Below, piece by piece: positions 51,387 to 60,086 of a stretch of 64,000 nt of DNA. This DNA is from JAISGQ01 sp045604965 (GTDB lineage Bacteria; Bacillota; Clostridia; Oscillospirales; Acutalibacteraceae). The stretch spans positions 124,001-188,000 of the forward strand of contig JAZUPB010000053.1 of NCBI GenBank assembly GCA_045604965.1, given 5' to 3'. A program made the translations under genes and the position numbers. A model generated the notes under the pieces. That model was not told the origin of the DNA. It made no database searches and saw only the letters and a program-made list of their open reading frames with translations. Position 1 is the stretch's first letter. Each line of letters starts with the position of its first letter.

Positions 51387-53702
51387 TTACTCCCATCCCT
51401 GAGCGGACATATCATATGTGCCGTAGCTTTCCTCATCGTCATAGTAATCAGAATCGTCGTCACCGTAGTACTCGTCGCCTTCGTCATAGTCATCGTACTC
51501 GTCGTATTCGTCGTACTCATCATACTCGTCATCGTACTCACTGTCGTATTCGACGTATTCATCATCGTCATAATACTCGCCGTCTTCGTAGTCTTCCTCG
51601 TATTCTTCGGAATCCTCGGCTTCAGCATCATACTCATCTTCGTAGTAGTAATCATCTTCGTAATATTCGCCGTCTTCGTAGTCTTCCTCATATTCTTCGG
51701 AATTCTCAGCGTACATATTATTGGAACCAAACGGCATCTGATTCATACCGCCTGCATATGGATTTGCACCGCCATATGGGTTTGCATATGGGTTATTCAT
51801 ACCCATTCCTGCATATGGGTCGTAGGGATTATTCATGCCCATACCCATACCCATTCCGTAGCCCATGCCCATGCCCATACCCATTCCGTAACCCATACCC
51901 ATATTCATTCCGTTCATATTCTGCTGGTATGGATTCTGCTGCATATCGGGCTGCTGGGTCTCTTTATCCGATGCTCGGCGTTTTTTCATCTTGCTGTCAA
52001 GCGAACCGTTCGCAAGCTTTACATCACGATACTCGTCTTCAGTCTCCTCGGTAATCTGAATCGGCTCTTCATAATCGGGAGAGCTTTCATCCGGTGCCGC
52101 AATGACTTCTTCAGGCTGTATATCTGTAGAGCGTCTTCCTCCGACAGCTTCACCTTTTCTTCTGTCGCCGCCTTTTCTTCTGTCGGCTACATCATACATT
52201 TTTTCTACATCTTTCTGCAGCTCTTCACCCATCTGCTGTGCAGCAGCCGGATCAACAGAAGGTTCTGCTGTCATTTCTCCGCCCTGCTGGAACGGATTTA
52301 TCGGCTTGATTCCGATAAGTGATGTATCCTCTTCCACCGCTGTGTTCTTTGATGATTCGAGGACGTCAAGGGCAGTTCTGCCGCCCTTCATTTCTGCTCT
52401 GAAAGCATCCAGTCCGTCATAACGGAGCAGGTTTGTAGTTCTTCTTCGTGCTTCATTTCTCTGTACTCTGAACTGCTCTGCAACCTGCATACCTGCGCCT
52501 CTTGTGGTAAGCTCATCCGCCTCAAGACGATATCCTATCGGGACTCGGCGAGGGGGAACAGGCGCGGAATATCCTGCACGCTGACGTGCCTGCTGTCTCG
52601 CAGCACCTGTAGGCACACCGTCTCGGCGAGGGGGAACAGGCGCGGAATATGCTGTACCGGACTTTGCAACCTGCATTCCGGGTGCTTTTGTCTGTGCAGA
52701 GGGCATAACAGTTGTTACCATTGCTATTTCAGGAATATAGGTACTGTCTTTTTTTCCGTTTCTGCCTGTAAGGAGAGTCGGCTTTGAGGACACAGGACCT
52801 CCGTAGCCATCGCCCTCATCCTCGTTTATTTCCTCAAGATAATCTTCTATATCAGTGTTTGCTACATACAGACAATATCCGAGGATAAAAAGTACCATTG
52901 AAAAATCTGTTGCAAAATGTGTTTCAGAGGCAAAAGTCAGGATATTGTGTTCTTTATTTATTATTGACATAACAGGCTCAACCATTCCGAGCAGAATAAA
53001 GAACATTGCAGCACAACCGCTGCCTATCGCCCATTTTGATGAGTTTCCTGCAGTTCCTACTGTCAGCTTTGCGGAAGAAACAAAGAACAGCATAAGGAAC
53101 ACCATAATAAGGGTTTCGAGATAATTGGCGCTCATATCGGTACCCGATGCATTCTGAAGGAATGTGAGCACAACTCGAACTATGCCTCCCAGGATAGGTA
53201 TAAATGGAACCATTACATAGCTTCCTGCAAAATTCTTTCCGCTGAAGAAGCCGAATGCATAGAAAAGGAATGTTACTGCCATTACAAGCATTATGGCTAT
53301 ATATATTATACCTACTGTGCCAAAGGTTTCAGATGCTGTTACAACATCCGTAACTACCTGACCGCTGGAGTCCACAGTAGTTTCTGTTACAGCCTCGGAA
53401 AATCCGAAAAGTCTTTTTTCGGGATGGATTATTCCGAATATAGCCACTCCACCGTGAGCTGCTGCCGCTATCAGTGCAGCTATACCGGCTCCTGCTGAAC
53501 GCTTTTCATTTGGCAGGAAGCTGGGATACTCCGGACTTGAAAGAGAAAATACCAGCATAAGCAAAGCTGATGCCGCCATAAGGACGTACAGAATATAATT
53601 GAGCACGCCTTCTTCTCCACCGATTCTAATGAAGGCAAGCAACGGCACGCAAATAAGAGAAGCTATTAAAAAGGTTATGATCGATCCTTTTAATCTTTTC
53701 AT
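51387..53702 (-). CDS. Polytopic membrane protein with Met/Gly and Asp/Glu/Tyr low-complexity tail
   Basis: 771 residues, not recognised. The first about 300 residues hold about eight membrane spans. A cytoplasmic disordered region follows, with two copies of a YSAPVPPRR motif (one around a GTGAARQQARQRAG linker), an RRKGGDRRKGEAVGGRR basic stretch, and a Met/Gly/Asn/Pro segment (MGMGYGMGMGMGMGYG). The last about 120 residues are almost only Glu, Asp and Tyr. This is a strongly acidic, Tyr-rich tail. ATG 53702 follows GGAAGGAGG-type bases and is preferred to an upstream start. Function unknown; the domain order resembles scaffold or signalling proteins rather than an enzyme. Confidence 0.7.
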   Translation of the reverse strand: MKRLKGSIITFLIASLICVPLLAFIRIGGEEGVLNYILYVLMAASALLMLVFSLSSPEYPSFLPNEKRSAGAGIAALIAAAAHGGVAIFGIIHPEKRLFGFSEAVTETTVDSSGQVVTDVVTASETFGTVGIIYIAIMLVMAVTFLFYAFGFFSGKNFAGSYVMVPFIPILGGIVRVVLTFLQNASGTDMSANYLETLIMVFLMLFFVSSAKLTVGTAGNSSKWAIGSGCAAMFFILLGMVEPVMSIINKEHNILTFASETHFATDFSMVLFILGYCLYVANTDIEDYLEEINEDEGDGYGGPVSSKPTLLTGRNGKKDSTYIPEIAMVTTVMPSAQTKAPGMQVAKSGTAYSAPVPPRRDGVPTGAARQQARQRAGYSAPVPPRRVPIGYRLEADELTTRGAGMQVAEQFRVQRNEARRRTTNLLRYDGLDAFRAEMKGGRTALDVLESSKNTAVEEDTSLIGIKPINPFQQGGEMTAEPSVDPAAAQQMGEELQKDVEKMYDVADRRKGGDRRKGEAVGGRRSTDIQPEEVIAAPDESSPDYEEPIQITEETEDEYRDVKLANGSLDSKMKKRRASDKETQQPDMQQNPYQQNMNGMNMGMGYGMGMGMGMGYGMGMGMGMNNPYDPYAGMGMNNPYANPYGGANPYAGGMNQMPFGSNNMYAENSEEYEEDYEDGEYYEDDYYYEDEYDAEAEDSEEYEEDYEDGEYYDDDEYVEYDSEYDDEYDEYDEYDEYDDYDEGDEYYGDDDSDYYDDEESYGTYDMSAQGWE
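51790..51930 (-). repeat. Met/Gly coding repeat
   Basis: About 140 bases of repeated cccatg/cccata-type units (seen on +) encode GMGMGYGMGM-type sequence. A second low-complexity stretch (about 51410-51710) encodes Glu/Asp/Tyr repeats, including two near-identical EEYEEDYEDGEYY copies. Confidence 0.8.
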
Positions 53703-53804
53703 TGCCGGCTTTCCTCCTTTCCACAAATTTTGCGTAATATTCAAGCAAAAGTGCGCGTAAATTTATAAAGACATTCCATTCCACGGTATTGTCTTTATTA
53801 TATT

Positions 53805-53833
53805 ATTTTAGTATACAAAAACTGCAAAGTCAA
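53805..53833 (-). promoter_or_regulatory. Promoter of the acidic membrane-protein gene
   Basis: On the - strand TTGACT (53828-53833), a 17-base spacer and TAAAAT (53805-53810), about 100 bases before the start codon. Confidence 0.65.
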
Positions 53834-53878
53834 TAGCGCTGTTGGATATTAACATTATATTGGAAAAGAAGGTTTATT

Positions 53879-54421
53879 ATGGTAAAATATATTGTTCGGG
53901 TGTTTTGTATACTGATAATTCTTTTTATCGGTGTTCCGCTCATAGCATCTCTTGGAACTGACCATACATATTCCATACCCTTTGAGGAAAACAAAATTCT
54001 GCTCGATATGCCCGACGGAAAAAAACTGCTTATAGACAGACAGGAGATGTTCGCAGGTTCTGCCGCCGCATATCTCCCCGATGAAACCGACCCGGATACC
54101 CTACGTGCTGTTTGCATAGTATTAAATACTCCTCAGCTTACCGAAAACGGCATCAGGTATGCAGGCTCTGATGAACGGCTTAAGCTTTTCGGTCAAAAAA
54201 ACACAGAAATGACCTCTCTGTACGGTAAAGTATGGGAAACATCTGAAGGTCAGAGCCTTATCCTCCCCGATAATTTTACATTCTCTCTTGCAGATTGTCT
54301 CGATCTGCTTCAGCATGCAGACGGAGATTACGCCCAAAAGCTTGCTTCTGTATTCCCGGGCGGAGGACTTGTAACCGAAAAACAAGAGAAATCATACGGT
54401 CTGTTTGCTTCTTTATCATAG
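53879..54421 (+). CDS. Degenerate SpoIID-like membrane-anchored protein
   Basis: 180 residues. One N-terminal membrane anchor (IVRVFCILIILFIGVPLIAS) is followed by a short domain. The segment LIDRQEMFAGSAAAYLP, then DPDTLRAVCIVLNTPQL, reads like the SpoIID core (EYVAGVVAAEMP...ALKAQAVAARTYA). If aligned in this way, the catalytic Glu of SpoIID (in AAEMP) is replaced by Tyr, so it would not act as a lytic transglycosylase. It is also much shorter than SpoIID (about 330). Assignment rests on a short stretch and is moderate. It lies between two - strand membrane-protein genes and is transcribed from its own side. Confidence 0.55.
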   Translation: MVKYIVRVFCILIILFIGVPLIASLGTDHTYSIPFEENKILLDMPDGKKLLIDRQEMFAGSAAAYLPDETDPDTLRAVCIVLNTPQLTENGIRYAGSDERLKLFGQKNTEMTSLYGKVWETSEGQSLILPDNFTFSLADCLDLLQHADGDYAQKLASVFPGGGLVTEKQEKSYGLFASLS

Positions 54422-54442
54422 GCAGTGTAATTTGCTTACAAC

Positions 54443-54474
54443 AAAAACCTCTTCAGAATACTGAAGAGGTTTTT
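54443..54474. terminator. Bidirectional terminator
   Basis: A 14-bp perfect stem (aaaaacctcttcag, 54443-54456, with 54461-54474) with a 4-base loop, between the SpoIID-like gene and the convergent pseudo-ATPase gene. Confidence 0.9.
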
Positions 54475-54476
54475 GT

Positions 54477-56585
54477 TCATAATGAACCTTTCAAGCCCAT
54501 AAGAGTCGCGGCAGCGCAAAGCACTAACGGCATAAAAAGCTTTGCAGGAAAATACATAACCGCTCCGCCGCTCATACAGCATATCATCGTCACAAGAATT
54601 ATTCCGAAGAAGTAGCATATAAGCTGCAGCAGGGTTGATGTGCGAAGTGCAGAGTACAGTTTTCTAACTGCACAAAGTGCCTGTGCAAATGAGGCAAGAC
54701 CTCTTTCACAAGACATTACCGCAGGGCAGCTGTCGTGCACAACATTCGTAAGATCTTCGTAATCAGCGCTTTCATTGACTCCGAGGACATTTATATGTCT
54801 GCGTGCAATACCGAACGTATCGCTTATGAGTTTACCTGTAATATTGGGGTCTCGTGTGCACACAAATATGGACACGTTTTCTTGTACAAGTTTTCCGAGA
54901 GCCCTTTCGGCTCTTTCGTCTGCTCTGTAATCAAGAGCTATAGCACCTGCAAACTTTCCCGATATAGCTATATATATCATATGATTTCCGTTTTTCATCA
55001 TATGGCTCTCATGGTCTTTGCCGGGTATCTCTATCTCTCTCTTTTCGAGCATTTCACGAGTGCCGACTATAACTCTTCGGCTGTTGACGTGTCCCTCAAG
55101 ACCGCTTTCGTGTTCATAACGAAGCTGTTCAACATCATACAGCATATGCCTCTGATGCCCTATCTCTTCGTCAAGAACATCTCCCAGAGTACCTCCTGCC
55201 GCTATTGCAAGAGATGCCGCATAAAGAATTATCTCATTGCGGCTGAGGTGAGTGAATGTCTTGGCACCAACAAAACGAACCGAGCCCTTCGGGAACAGAT
55301 CCGCTGCAGATACAGCCACGCTGCTGCAGGAAGAAAATTCATCTACTGCCGCCCAGCCTGACATTGTAACTCCGTTCTTTATCAGACGTGCTGATGACAC
55401 AAACAGCGGCATCGCAGATGTAAGAAGCCTGCAGGCAGGTATTGCCGTGACCGACACTGCACAGAAGCAGGTAAGGGCATACCAGAAATTTCCGCCCAGT
55501 GTCCAGCCGAGAATTGCAGCTAAAACTGCAAGTATGAGAGTGAACGGTGCAAGACGGTCAAGCTTTTCTTCACAGGCATCACGCTCATAAGAGTAACGGA
55601 GAAATCCGCTTAAAAACTTTGCCTTTACTCTGTAAATTATGCTCTTTTCTCTGCCAGTTGTGCTGAGCAGGTCGTAATAATTTTCTCCGTCCTGACAAAG
55701 CATTATGGCATTGTGCATCTTTTTTTGGGATAATACCGTAAAATTCCGCTCGATGCGTTTATTGAGAAGCACCAGCGCTGTATCGTTCACTATAAAAGAT
55801 GCCGCAAGCACTGCTGTAAACACTCTGTTTATACTGCCTTCGGCATCACCGTTAAGATCAATGTGATCCGAACCATAGCCTATCATCTGAGACACTATGT
55901 GAATAAACGTCATCACCGATGCAATGAATATGACACTGTCGCTGTCAGGCTGTTTTGCAAACAGTTTTTTTGCGCCGTTAATCAGAGATTCTCTCTGCAG
56001 TATGAGTATGCATATAAGCAGTACTCCGTTAAGTACTAAATATATCATTGGTGTTTTCTCTGCATTGAGCATATCCGGAAGAGATGTCCCGAATGCAGGG
56101 AAAAGCTCAAGCACCATAAGGAACAGGCAAACAACAGAGCAGGCAGATATTCTGAACAGCGAGTTTTTTATCTGCTCCGACAGATCAGCCTTAATTGCAC
56201 CGCTGTCACCGCTGTAGCGATAATCGTCAACATCTGCCGCCTCTCTTCGTATAGGATGAGGCGGTTCGGCCATCTGTGATTCCTCTGTTTCCGAAAACAG
56301 AGGTCTTGCTTCTCCCTGCGCTTCTTCATAATCATAAAGCATTTCTGTTTCCTGAGGGAAATAGCTTTCTGTTGTTTCCGGTTCCTGTGCTATCATCCTG
56401 ATGTGCAGTCTTTCGAACACTATTGTTCCTTTTGTAAGAACAAAGCCGCCCTTTTGTTTCGGCTTTGGAAGCTCCACTCCCCACACAGTCGGCGCGGGAA
56501 GGACTGACAGCTCTGTTGTTTCGGCATCCGGCGACAGCACACGTTCCTTTATTTTTAATCTTTGTACATCAAAGCCGGGTTTCAT
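54477..56585 (-). CDS. P-type ATPase-like protein lacking catalytic motifs
   Basis: 702 residues. A disordered acidic N-terminus (1-135) is followed by membrane spans in a P1B-type layout (about 144-165, 178-197, 216-235, 258-275, 345-383, 650-700). The end of the transmembrane core reads IPACRLLTSAMPLFVSSARL, where P1B pumps have the CPC motif and ALGLATP. Where DKTGT should follow it has D429-LFPKGSV. The TGD motif is TRD (577-579), the GDGxND motif is absent, and the HP motif is not found, yet the ISGKFAGAIALDYRADERAE hinge is conserved. So it is a pseudoenzyme: it cannot form the aspartyl phosphate in the normal way. It belongs to an operon with two disordered proteins upstream. Confidence 0.75.
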   Translation of the reverse strand: MKPGFDVQRLKIKERVLSPDAETTELSVLPAPTVWGVELPKPKQKGGFVLTKGTIVFERLHIRMIAQEPETTESYFPQETEMLYDYEEAQGEARPLFSETEESQMAEPPHPIRREAADVDDYRYSGDSGAIKADLSEQIKNSLFRISACSVVCLFLMVLELFPAFGTSLPDMLNAEKTPMIYLVLNGVLLICILILQRESLINGAKKLFAKQPDSDSVIFIASVMTFIHIVSQMIGYGSDHIDLNGDAEGSINRVFTAVLAASFIVNDTALVLLNKRIERNFTVLSQKKMHNAIMLCQDGENYYDLLSTTGREKSIIYRVKAKFLSGFLRYSYERDACEEKLDRLAPFTLILAVLAAILGWTLGGNFWYALTCFCAVSVTAIPACRLLTSAMPLFVSSARLIKNGVTMSGWAAVDEFSSCSSVAVSAADLFPKGSVRFVGAKTFTHLSRNEIILYAASLAIAAGGTLGDVLDEEIGHQRHMLYDVEQLRYEHESGLEGHVNSRRVIVGTREMLEKREIEIPGKDHESHMMKNGNHMIYIAISGKFAGAIALDYRADERAERALGKLVQENVSIFVCTRDPNITGKLISDTFGIARRHINVLGVNESADYEDLTNVVHDSCPAVMSCERGLASFAQALCAVRKLYSALRTSTLLQLICYFFGIILVTMICCMSGGAVMYFPAKLFMPLVLCAAATLMGLKGSL

Positions 56586-56605
56586 CGTTAAGTCCCTTTC
56601 TCAAA

Positions 56606-58174
56606 TCAGCCGCGTCTGTTAAATCTGCCGCCTCCTGAAGGCGCTGACGATGCGGAAATATCTTCGCTAAAGCTCTGGGCAGGTCTGGATGCAGAGCCTC
56701 GTGCGGCAAAACGTGACGTTGTCGCACCCTCTGTCGGCTGAGCAGAAGTACCTGCGTTTTCTGAAGAGCCTCTGCGTGCAAATCGGGAAGGCGCTGCGCT
56801 TTCCGTCGGTTTATCCATCTCTGCACTCTGTGCCGCAGAACTTCTTCGTGAGAAGCGTGACGGTGCACTGCTTTCTGTTTTTATCTCAAAATCATCCTGC
56901 ATAACAGGCTCTTCAGGGATTTCTGCAGCAATCCTGTCATACTGGCTTTCGTAAACTCTTGCAGGCTCTGTATATGCTGCAGGCGGTTCAGGCTGAACAA
57001 TCGGCTCCGGTTTTGGTTCAGGTATGGGTTCGGGAACTGGTTCCGGAATCGGCTCGCTCTTTGCAGATATTGCACGTACTCTCGGAGCTTCTTTGGCCGC
57101 CTGCTCCTCGTAAGGCAGTTCAGGTGCTCTGTCATATCTGTGTGCCGAACGTGCAGCAGACGGACGTCTTCTCCTCTGCTGATTTCCGTGGGTCATTTCA
57201 ACCGGAACAAAACCTGCCTGGAACATATATCCTACAGGAATATACTGAGGCTGAGGATACGCGGGAGGATAACCATACGGATACTGCTGCTGTCCGTACG
57301 GCTGACCATACGGACTCTGGGGAGGATAACCGCCATAAGGTGAGTAGGGAGGCGGATACTGCCCGTACATATAGGGATTGGCGTAACCGTACATTTGGTT
57401 ATCTGCGTACACTGCACTTGCAGCTTCCTGCTCAGCGGAAGACTGATCTGCGTATATATCCTCTGCCGCAGGCTCCGGGTAAGTCTCCTGCACAGGCGGA
57501 GTCATTTCTTCTATTGTAGGCACAACTTCGATCACAGGCTCTTCCTTGACCGGCTCGGGAGAAGCTTCCTTTGTCTGGCTCCTCCTTGAAAAACGCGATG
57601 CAGCAGGTTTTTCAGGCTGCGCGCTGTTTTCTCCGCGTCTTGAAAAACGGCTTGAGCCGCTTGCTCTCTGTTCGCTTGCCTCAGGAGTTTCTGTTCGTCT
57701 CTGAGGCTTTCCCTGTGAATGTATCACTGAACGTGTCTCTCTTTCAAATATATTTCCTGCATCTGCTTCGTCGCCCTTCATAGAGAGCGCTTCCACCGCT
57801 GCAGCTTTGCCTTGTACAGTTGACACTTCGTCCTCATCCTCCTCATCTGCTGAGAAAAGATATCCAAATTTGGAATTTTCACTCTGGAGCGGCTTGACCT
57901 CCTGCGGAGTCATCTCTCTTCGGGAAAAGCCGCCTGCAATTCTGGTGGGTTTATCGGGGTTGAGCATATCTGCTCCTACTCCTGCTTCCTCTCCGTCGCT
58001 TCTTCTTCCGAATCTGTCACGGCGAGGCTTTGAAAACGCCACTTCTTCTGTTTTTATTCCTTTTTTGCGCTGTGCTTTGGTTCTTCCGGTTCCCATAGAA
58101 AGATCCGCATCGCTGTCGAGATCTATCTGATCGCCCTCAAAGCCAAGCGCTTCTTTATTATCTTCAAAGCCCAT
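56606..58174 (-). CDS. Disordered protein with repeated RFSRR motifs and Pro/Tyr/Gly segment
   Basis: 522 residues, no membrane span, signal or known domain. Short SRFSRR-type motifs occur at least six times (SRFSRRGE, SRFSRRSQ, SRFSRRSS, SRFARRGS, SRFAARGS, GRFNRRG), spaced by Ser/Ala/Glu/Pro linkers. A central part (about 240-320) is rich in Pro/Tyr/Gln/Gly (QYPPPYSPYGGYPPQSPYGQ). A stretch of alternating Pro and Glu follows. This is a typical pattern of an intrinsically disordered, multivalent protein. It lies between another disordered protein (18 bases upstream) and the pseudo-ATPase (20 bases downstream), probably in one transcript. Function unknown. Confidence 0.7.
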   Translation of the reverse strand: MGFEDNKEALGFEGDQIDLDSDADLSMGTGRTKAQRKKGIKTEEVAFSKPRRDRFGRRSDGEEAGVGADMLNPDKPTRIAGGFSRREMTPQEVKPLQSENSKFGYLFSADEEDEDEVSTVQGKAAAVEALSMKGDEADAGNIFERETRSVIHSQGKPQRRTETPEASEQRASGSSRFSRRGENSAQPEKPAASRFSRRSQTKEASPEPVKEEPVIEVVPTIEEMTPPVQETYPEPAAEDIYADQSSAEQEAASAVYADNQMYGYANPYMYGQYPPPYSPYGGYPPQSPYGQPYGQQQYPYGYPPAYPQPQYIPVGYMFQAGFVPVEMTHGNQQRRRRPSAARSAHRYDRAPELPYEEQAAKEAPRVRAISAKSEPIPEPVPEPIPEPKPEPIVQPEPPAAYTEPARVYESQYDRIAAEIPEEPVMQDDFEIKTESSAPSRFSRRSSAAQSAEMDKPTESAAPSRFARRGSSENAGTSAQPTEGATTSRFAARGSASRPAQSFSEDISASSAPSGGGRFNRRG

Positions 58175-58191
58175 TGCTGACTTTCCTTTCG

Positions 58192-60036
58192 TTATCTTTT
58201 GCCTCTGGGAGTAGCTCCTCTTTCAGGGCCTCTTTGTCCTTCCTGTCTGCGCTGCGCATACTGAGCCTGCTGGCTCTGCCACGCTGCCGCAGCCTGCTGC
58301 TGCATATCCCAGCGCCTTGTAGTGGGACGACCGCTGTCGGGAGTTCTTGCGGCAGGTGCTCCCTGACGCTGATGTCCGTAAGGCGGGATGTATGGCGGTA
58401 CTGCACCCGATTCTCTCGGCGGCTGCTGTCTGTACGGATCAGGATTCGGGGGCGTCTGTCCCGACATTCTTCTTCGGTACTCCTCCTGCTCCTTTGCCCA
58501 GCGCTGTGCATCCGCCTTTCTCTTTTCCTCAAAGGCTCTTCTCTGCTCGTCCTGCTCCTTGCGCTTCTTTTCTTCCGCAAGACGGCACTCGTTCTCTTCT
58601 ATTATTTTCTGTCTGCGCTCTTCTTCGCGCCTCATTCGCTCTGCTTCAGCCTGTCCCAGTGCATATCCCTGTGCAACAGGTTCACGATATGCCGAGGCCC
58701 GCTCTGCAAAAGGAACTCGCTGTATGTTTCTGCGTCGTTTCGGGTTTGGCGTTCTTCTCTGACGCTGTCTCAGCTCCTCCTGCTGTTGTGCCTCCAGCTT
58801 CTCTCTTTCTTCCCTTTCCTCTTCTTCGCGGTATTTTGCACCGTAGGTGCTGTACCACACGCTTCGAAGTTTAGGATCACGGATATCTTCGGGGAGAGTA
58901 AGCTGACCCGGTGAGCGGAAATCGTCTTTCATTATCTCATCGATCTGCTCCGGTGACAGTACGCAGTCTGCGGTGTACGGATTAATCGATATGGCTTTCA
59001 TATCGTCATAGGACTCCAGTTTCGGCATACGCCTCGGCTCTACACCCGACAACTGCTTGTAACGGTTATTCGGATCGTACTGTTCATCCGATATATATCT
59101 GCCGGGATTTGTCGGAGCACTTTCCTTTTTCGCGCCGTATACAACCGTTTCAGTATTCTGCTGAATCTCCGACCAGGTCGGATTTTCGCTGTCTATTCTG
59201 CTCCAGTGACGCGTTTCACTGTACAGCTGAGGCATAGGACGCTCTGAATCTATAAATCCTGACTGCTCGGGAATCATTTCTTCCCTGTGACGGTCATCCA
59301 ACTCTCTGCGGCGGAAATCGTCAGTAGGGTCATCATAATTTACTCTTTCCGTCAGCTTGGAAAAGTCCTCTTCGTCAAATCTCTTCTTTCTCTCGGTTCT
59401 GTCTATGATCTTTCCCTGCGCTATATCGCGCTTTTCGCGAAATTCATTGATCTCATTCGCTATATCTTCATATCTTTCCTGCTGCTCTTTCGGAAGCATC
59501 TCGATAAGCGCTGCGCGGCGCTGTTCGATAGGCACTTCATTTCGCACGGTGCTCCTGCGAAGCTTTCCGTTTCGTTCTTTCTTTCCCTCAGAATCTTTTT
59601 CGTCAAATTTATCCTTTGCCGCTGGGTCTGCAAGGAAGGAGAGATCTTTCGGCGCTCTCGCTTTTCTTCCTGCTAACGCAGAATATCTGAGGCGGCTGAT
59701 CGTAAGGTCAGATATTTGCTCTCCGACTTTACCGCTGGGTCTGTAACTGGGCGAATAGCTCATTTTTTCGAGCATTTCGGGGGTTACTCTGCCGCTGTTC
59801 AGATCTTCCTCGATATCTATTTCAAATCTTGCAGAGTCGGGCTTCATTCCGTCGGGTCTTTCCGCCAGCAGCTTTTCTCTCTGCAGCGCAAAAGCTCCGC
59901 GCTTGGATTTTATCGTACCTACTCTGCGTGTTCTTGCTTCATCCAGAAGCACATCAAGCTGATAGGAGGCATCTTCTGTGACCTCGACATCTTTCAGATA
60001 TGGATTTTTATAGCTTCCTGAAAACCTTCTTGCCAT
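58192..60036 (-). CDS. Charged, mostly disordered protein (unknown)
   Basis: 614 residues, very rich in Arg, Glu, Gln and Pro. No signal, membrane span or recognised domain. The first about 230 residues may be folded in part (YQLDVLLDEARTRRVGTIKS, YSPSYRPSGKVGEQISDLTI, RAALIEMLPKEQQERYEDIA). A region around 400-490 is a long charged helix with likely coiled coil (YREEEEREEREKLEAQQQEE, ECRLAEEKKRKEQDEQRRAF). The end is Gln/Pro-rich and basic. The ATG follows AAAGGAGG. It lies 50 bases after rlmB and is probably transcribed with the following disordered and pseudo-ATPase genes. Confidence 0.7.
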   Translation of the reverse strand: MARRFSGSYKNPYLKDVEVTEDASYQLDVLLDEARTRRVGTIKSKRGAFALQREKLLAERPDGMKPDSARFEIDIEEDLNSGRVTPEMLEKMSYSPSYRPSGKVGEQISDLTISRLRYSALAGRKARAPKDLSFLADPAAKDKFDEKDSEGKKERNGKLRRSTVRNEVPIEQRRAALIEMLPKEQQERYEDIANEINEFREKRDIAQGKIIDRTERKKRFDEEDFSKLTERVNYDDPTDDFRRRELDDRHREEMIPEQSGFIDSERPMPQLYSETRHWSRIDSENPTWSEIQQNTETVVYGAKKESAPTNPGRYISDEQYDPNNRYKQLSGVEPRRMPKLESYDDMKAISINPYTADCVLSPEQIDEIMKDDFRSPGQLTLPEDIRDPKLRSVWYSTYGAKYREEEEREEREKLEAQQQEELRQRQRRTPNPKRRRNIQRVPFAERASAYREPVAQGYALGQAEAERMRREEERRQKIIEENECRLAEEKKRKEQDEQRRAFEEKRKADAQRWAKEQEEYRRRMSGQTPPNPDPYRQQPPRESGAVPPYIPPYGHQRQGAPAARTPDSGRPTTRRWDMQQQAAAAWQSQQAQYAQRRQEGQRGPERGATPRGKR

Positions 60037-60086
60037 AGGTCGGCGCCTCCTTTCTTGATTACTTTTTGTATTTTCTGATAGTGTTA

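Noticed and set aside
51410..51930. Repeated short units that could suggest a CRISPR or minisatellite
   Set aside because: The repeats are codon-phased within a long open frame, have no unique spacers of constant length and no cas genes nearby.
51305..52054. His/Arg-rich + strand frame in the low-complexity region
   Set aside because: It is the antisense reading of the Asp/Glu/Tyr repeats (GAC/GAA/TAC read backwards), a repeat artefact.
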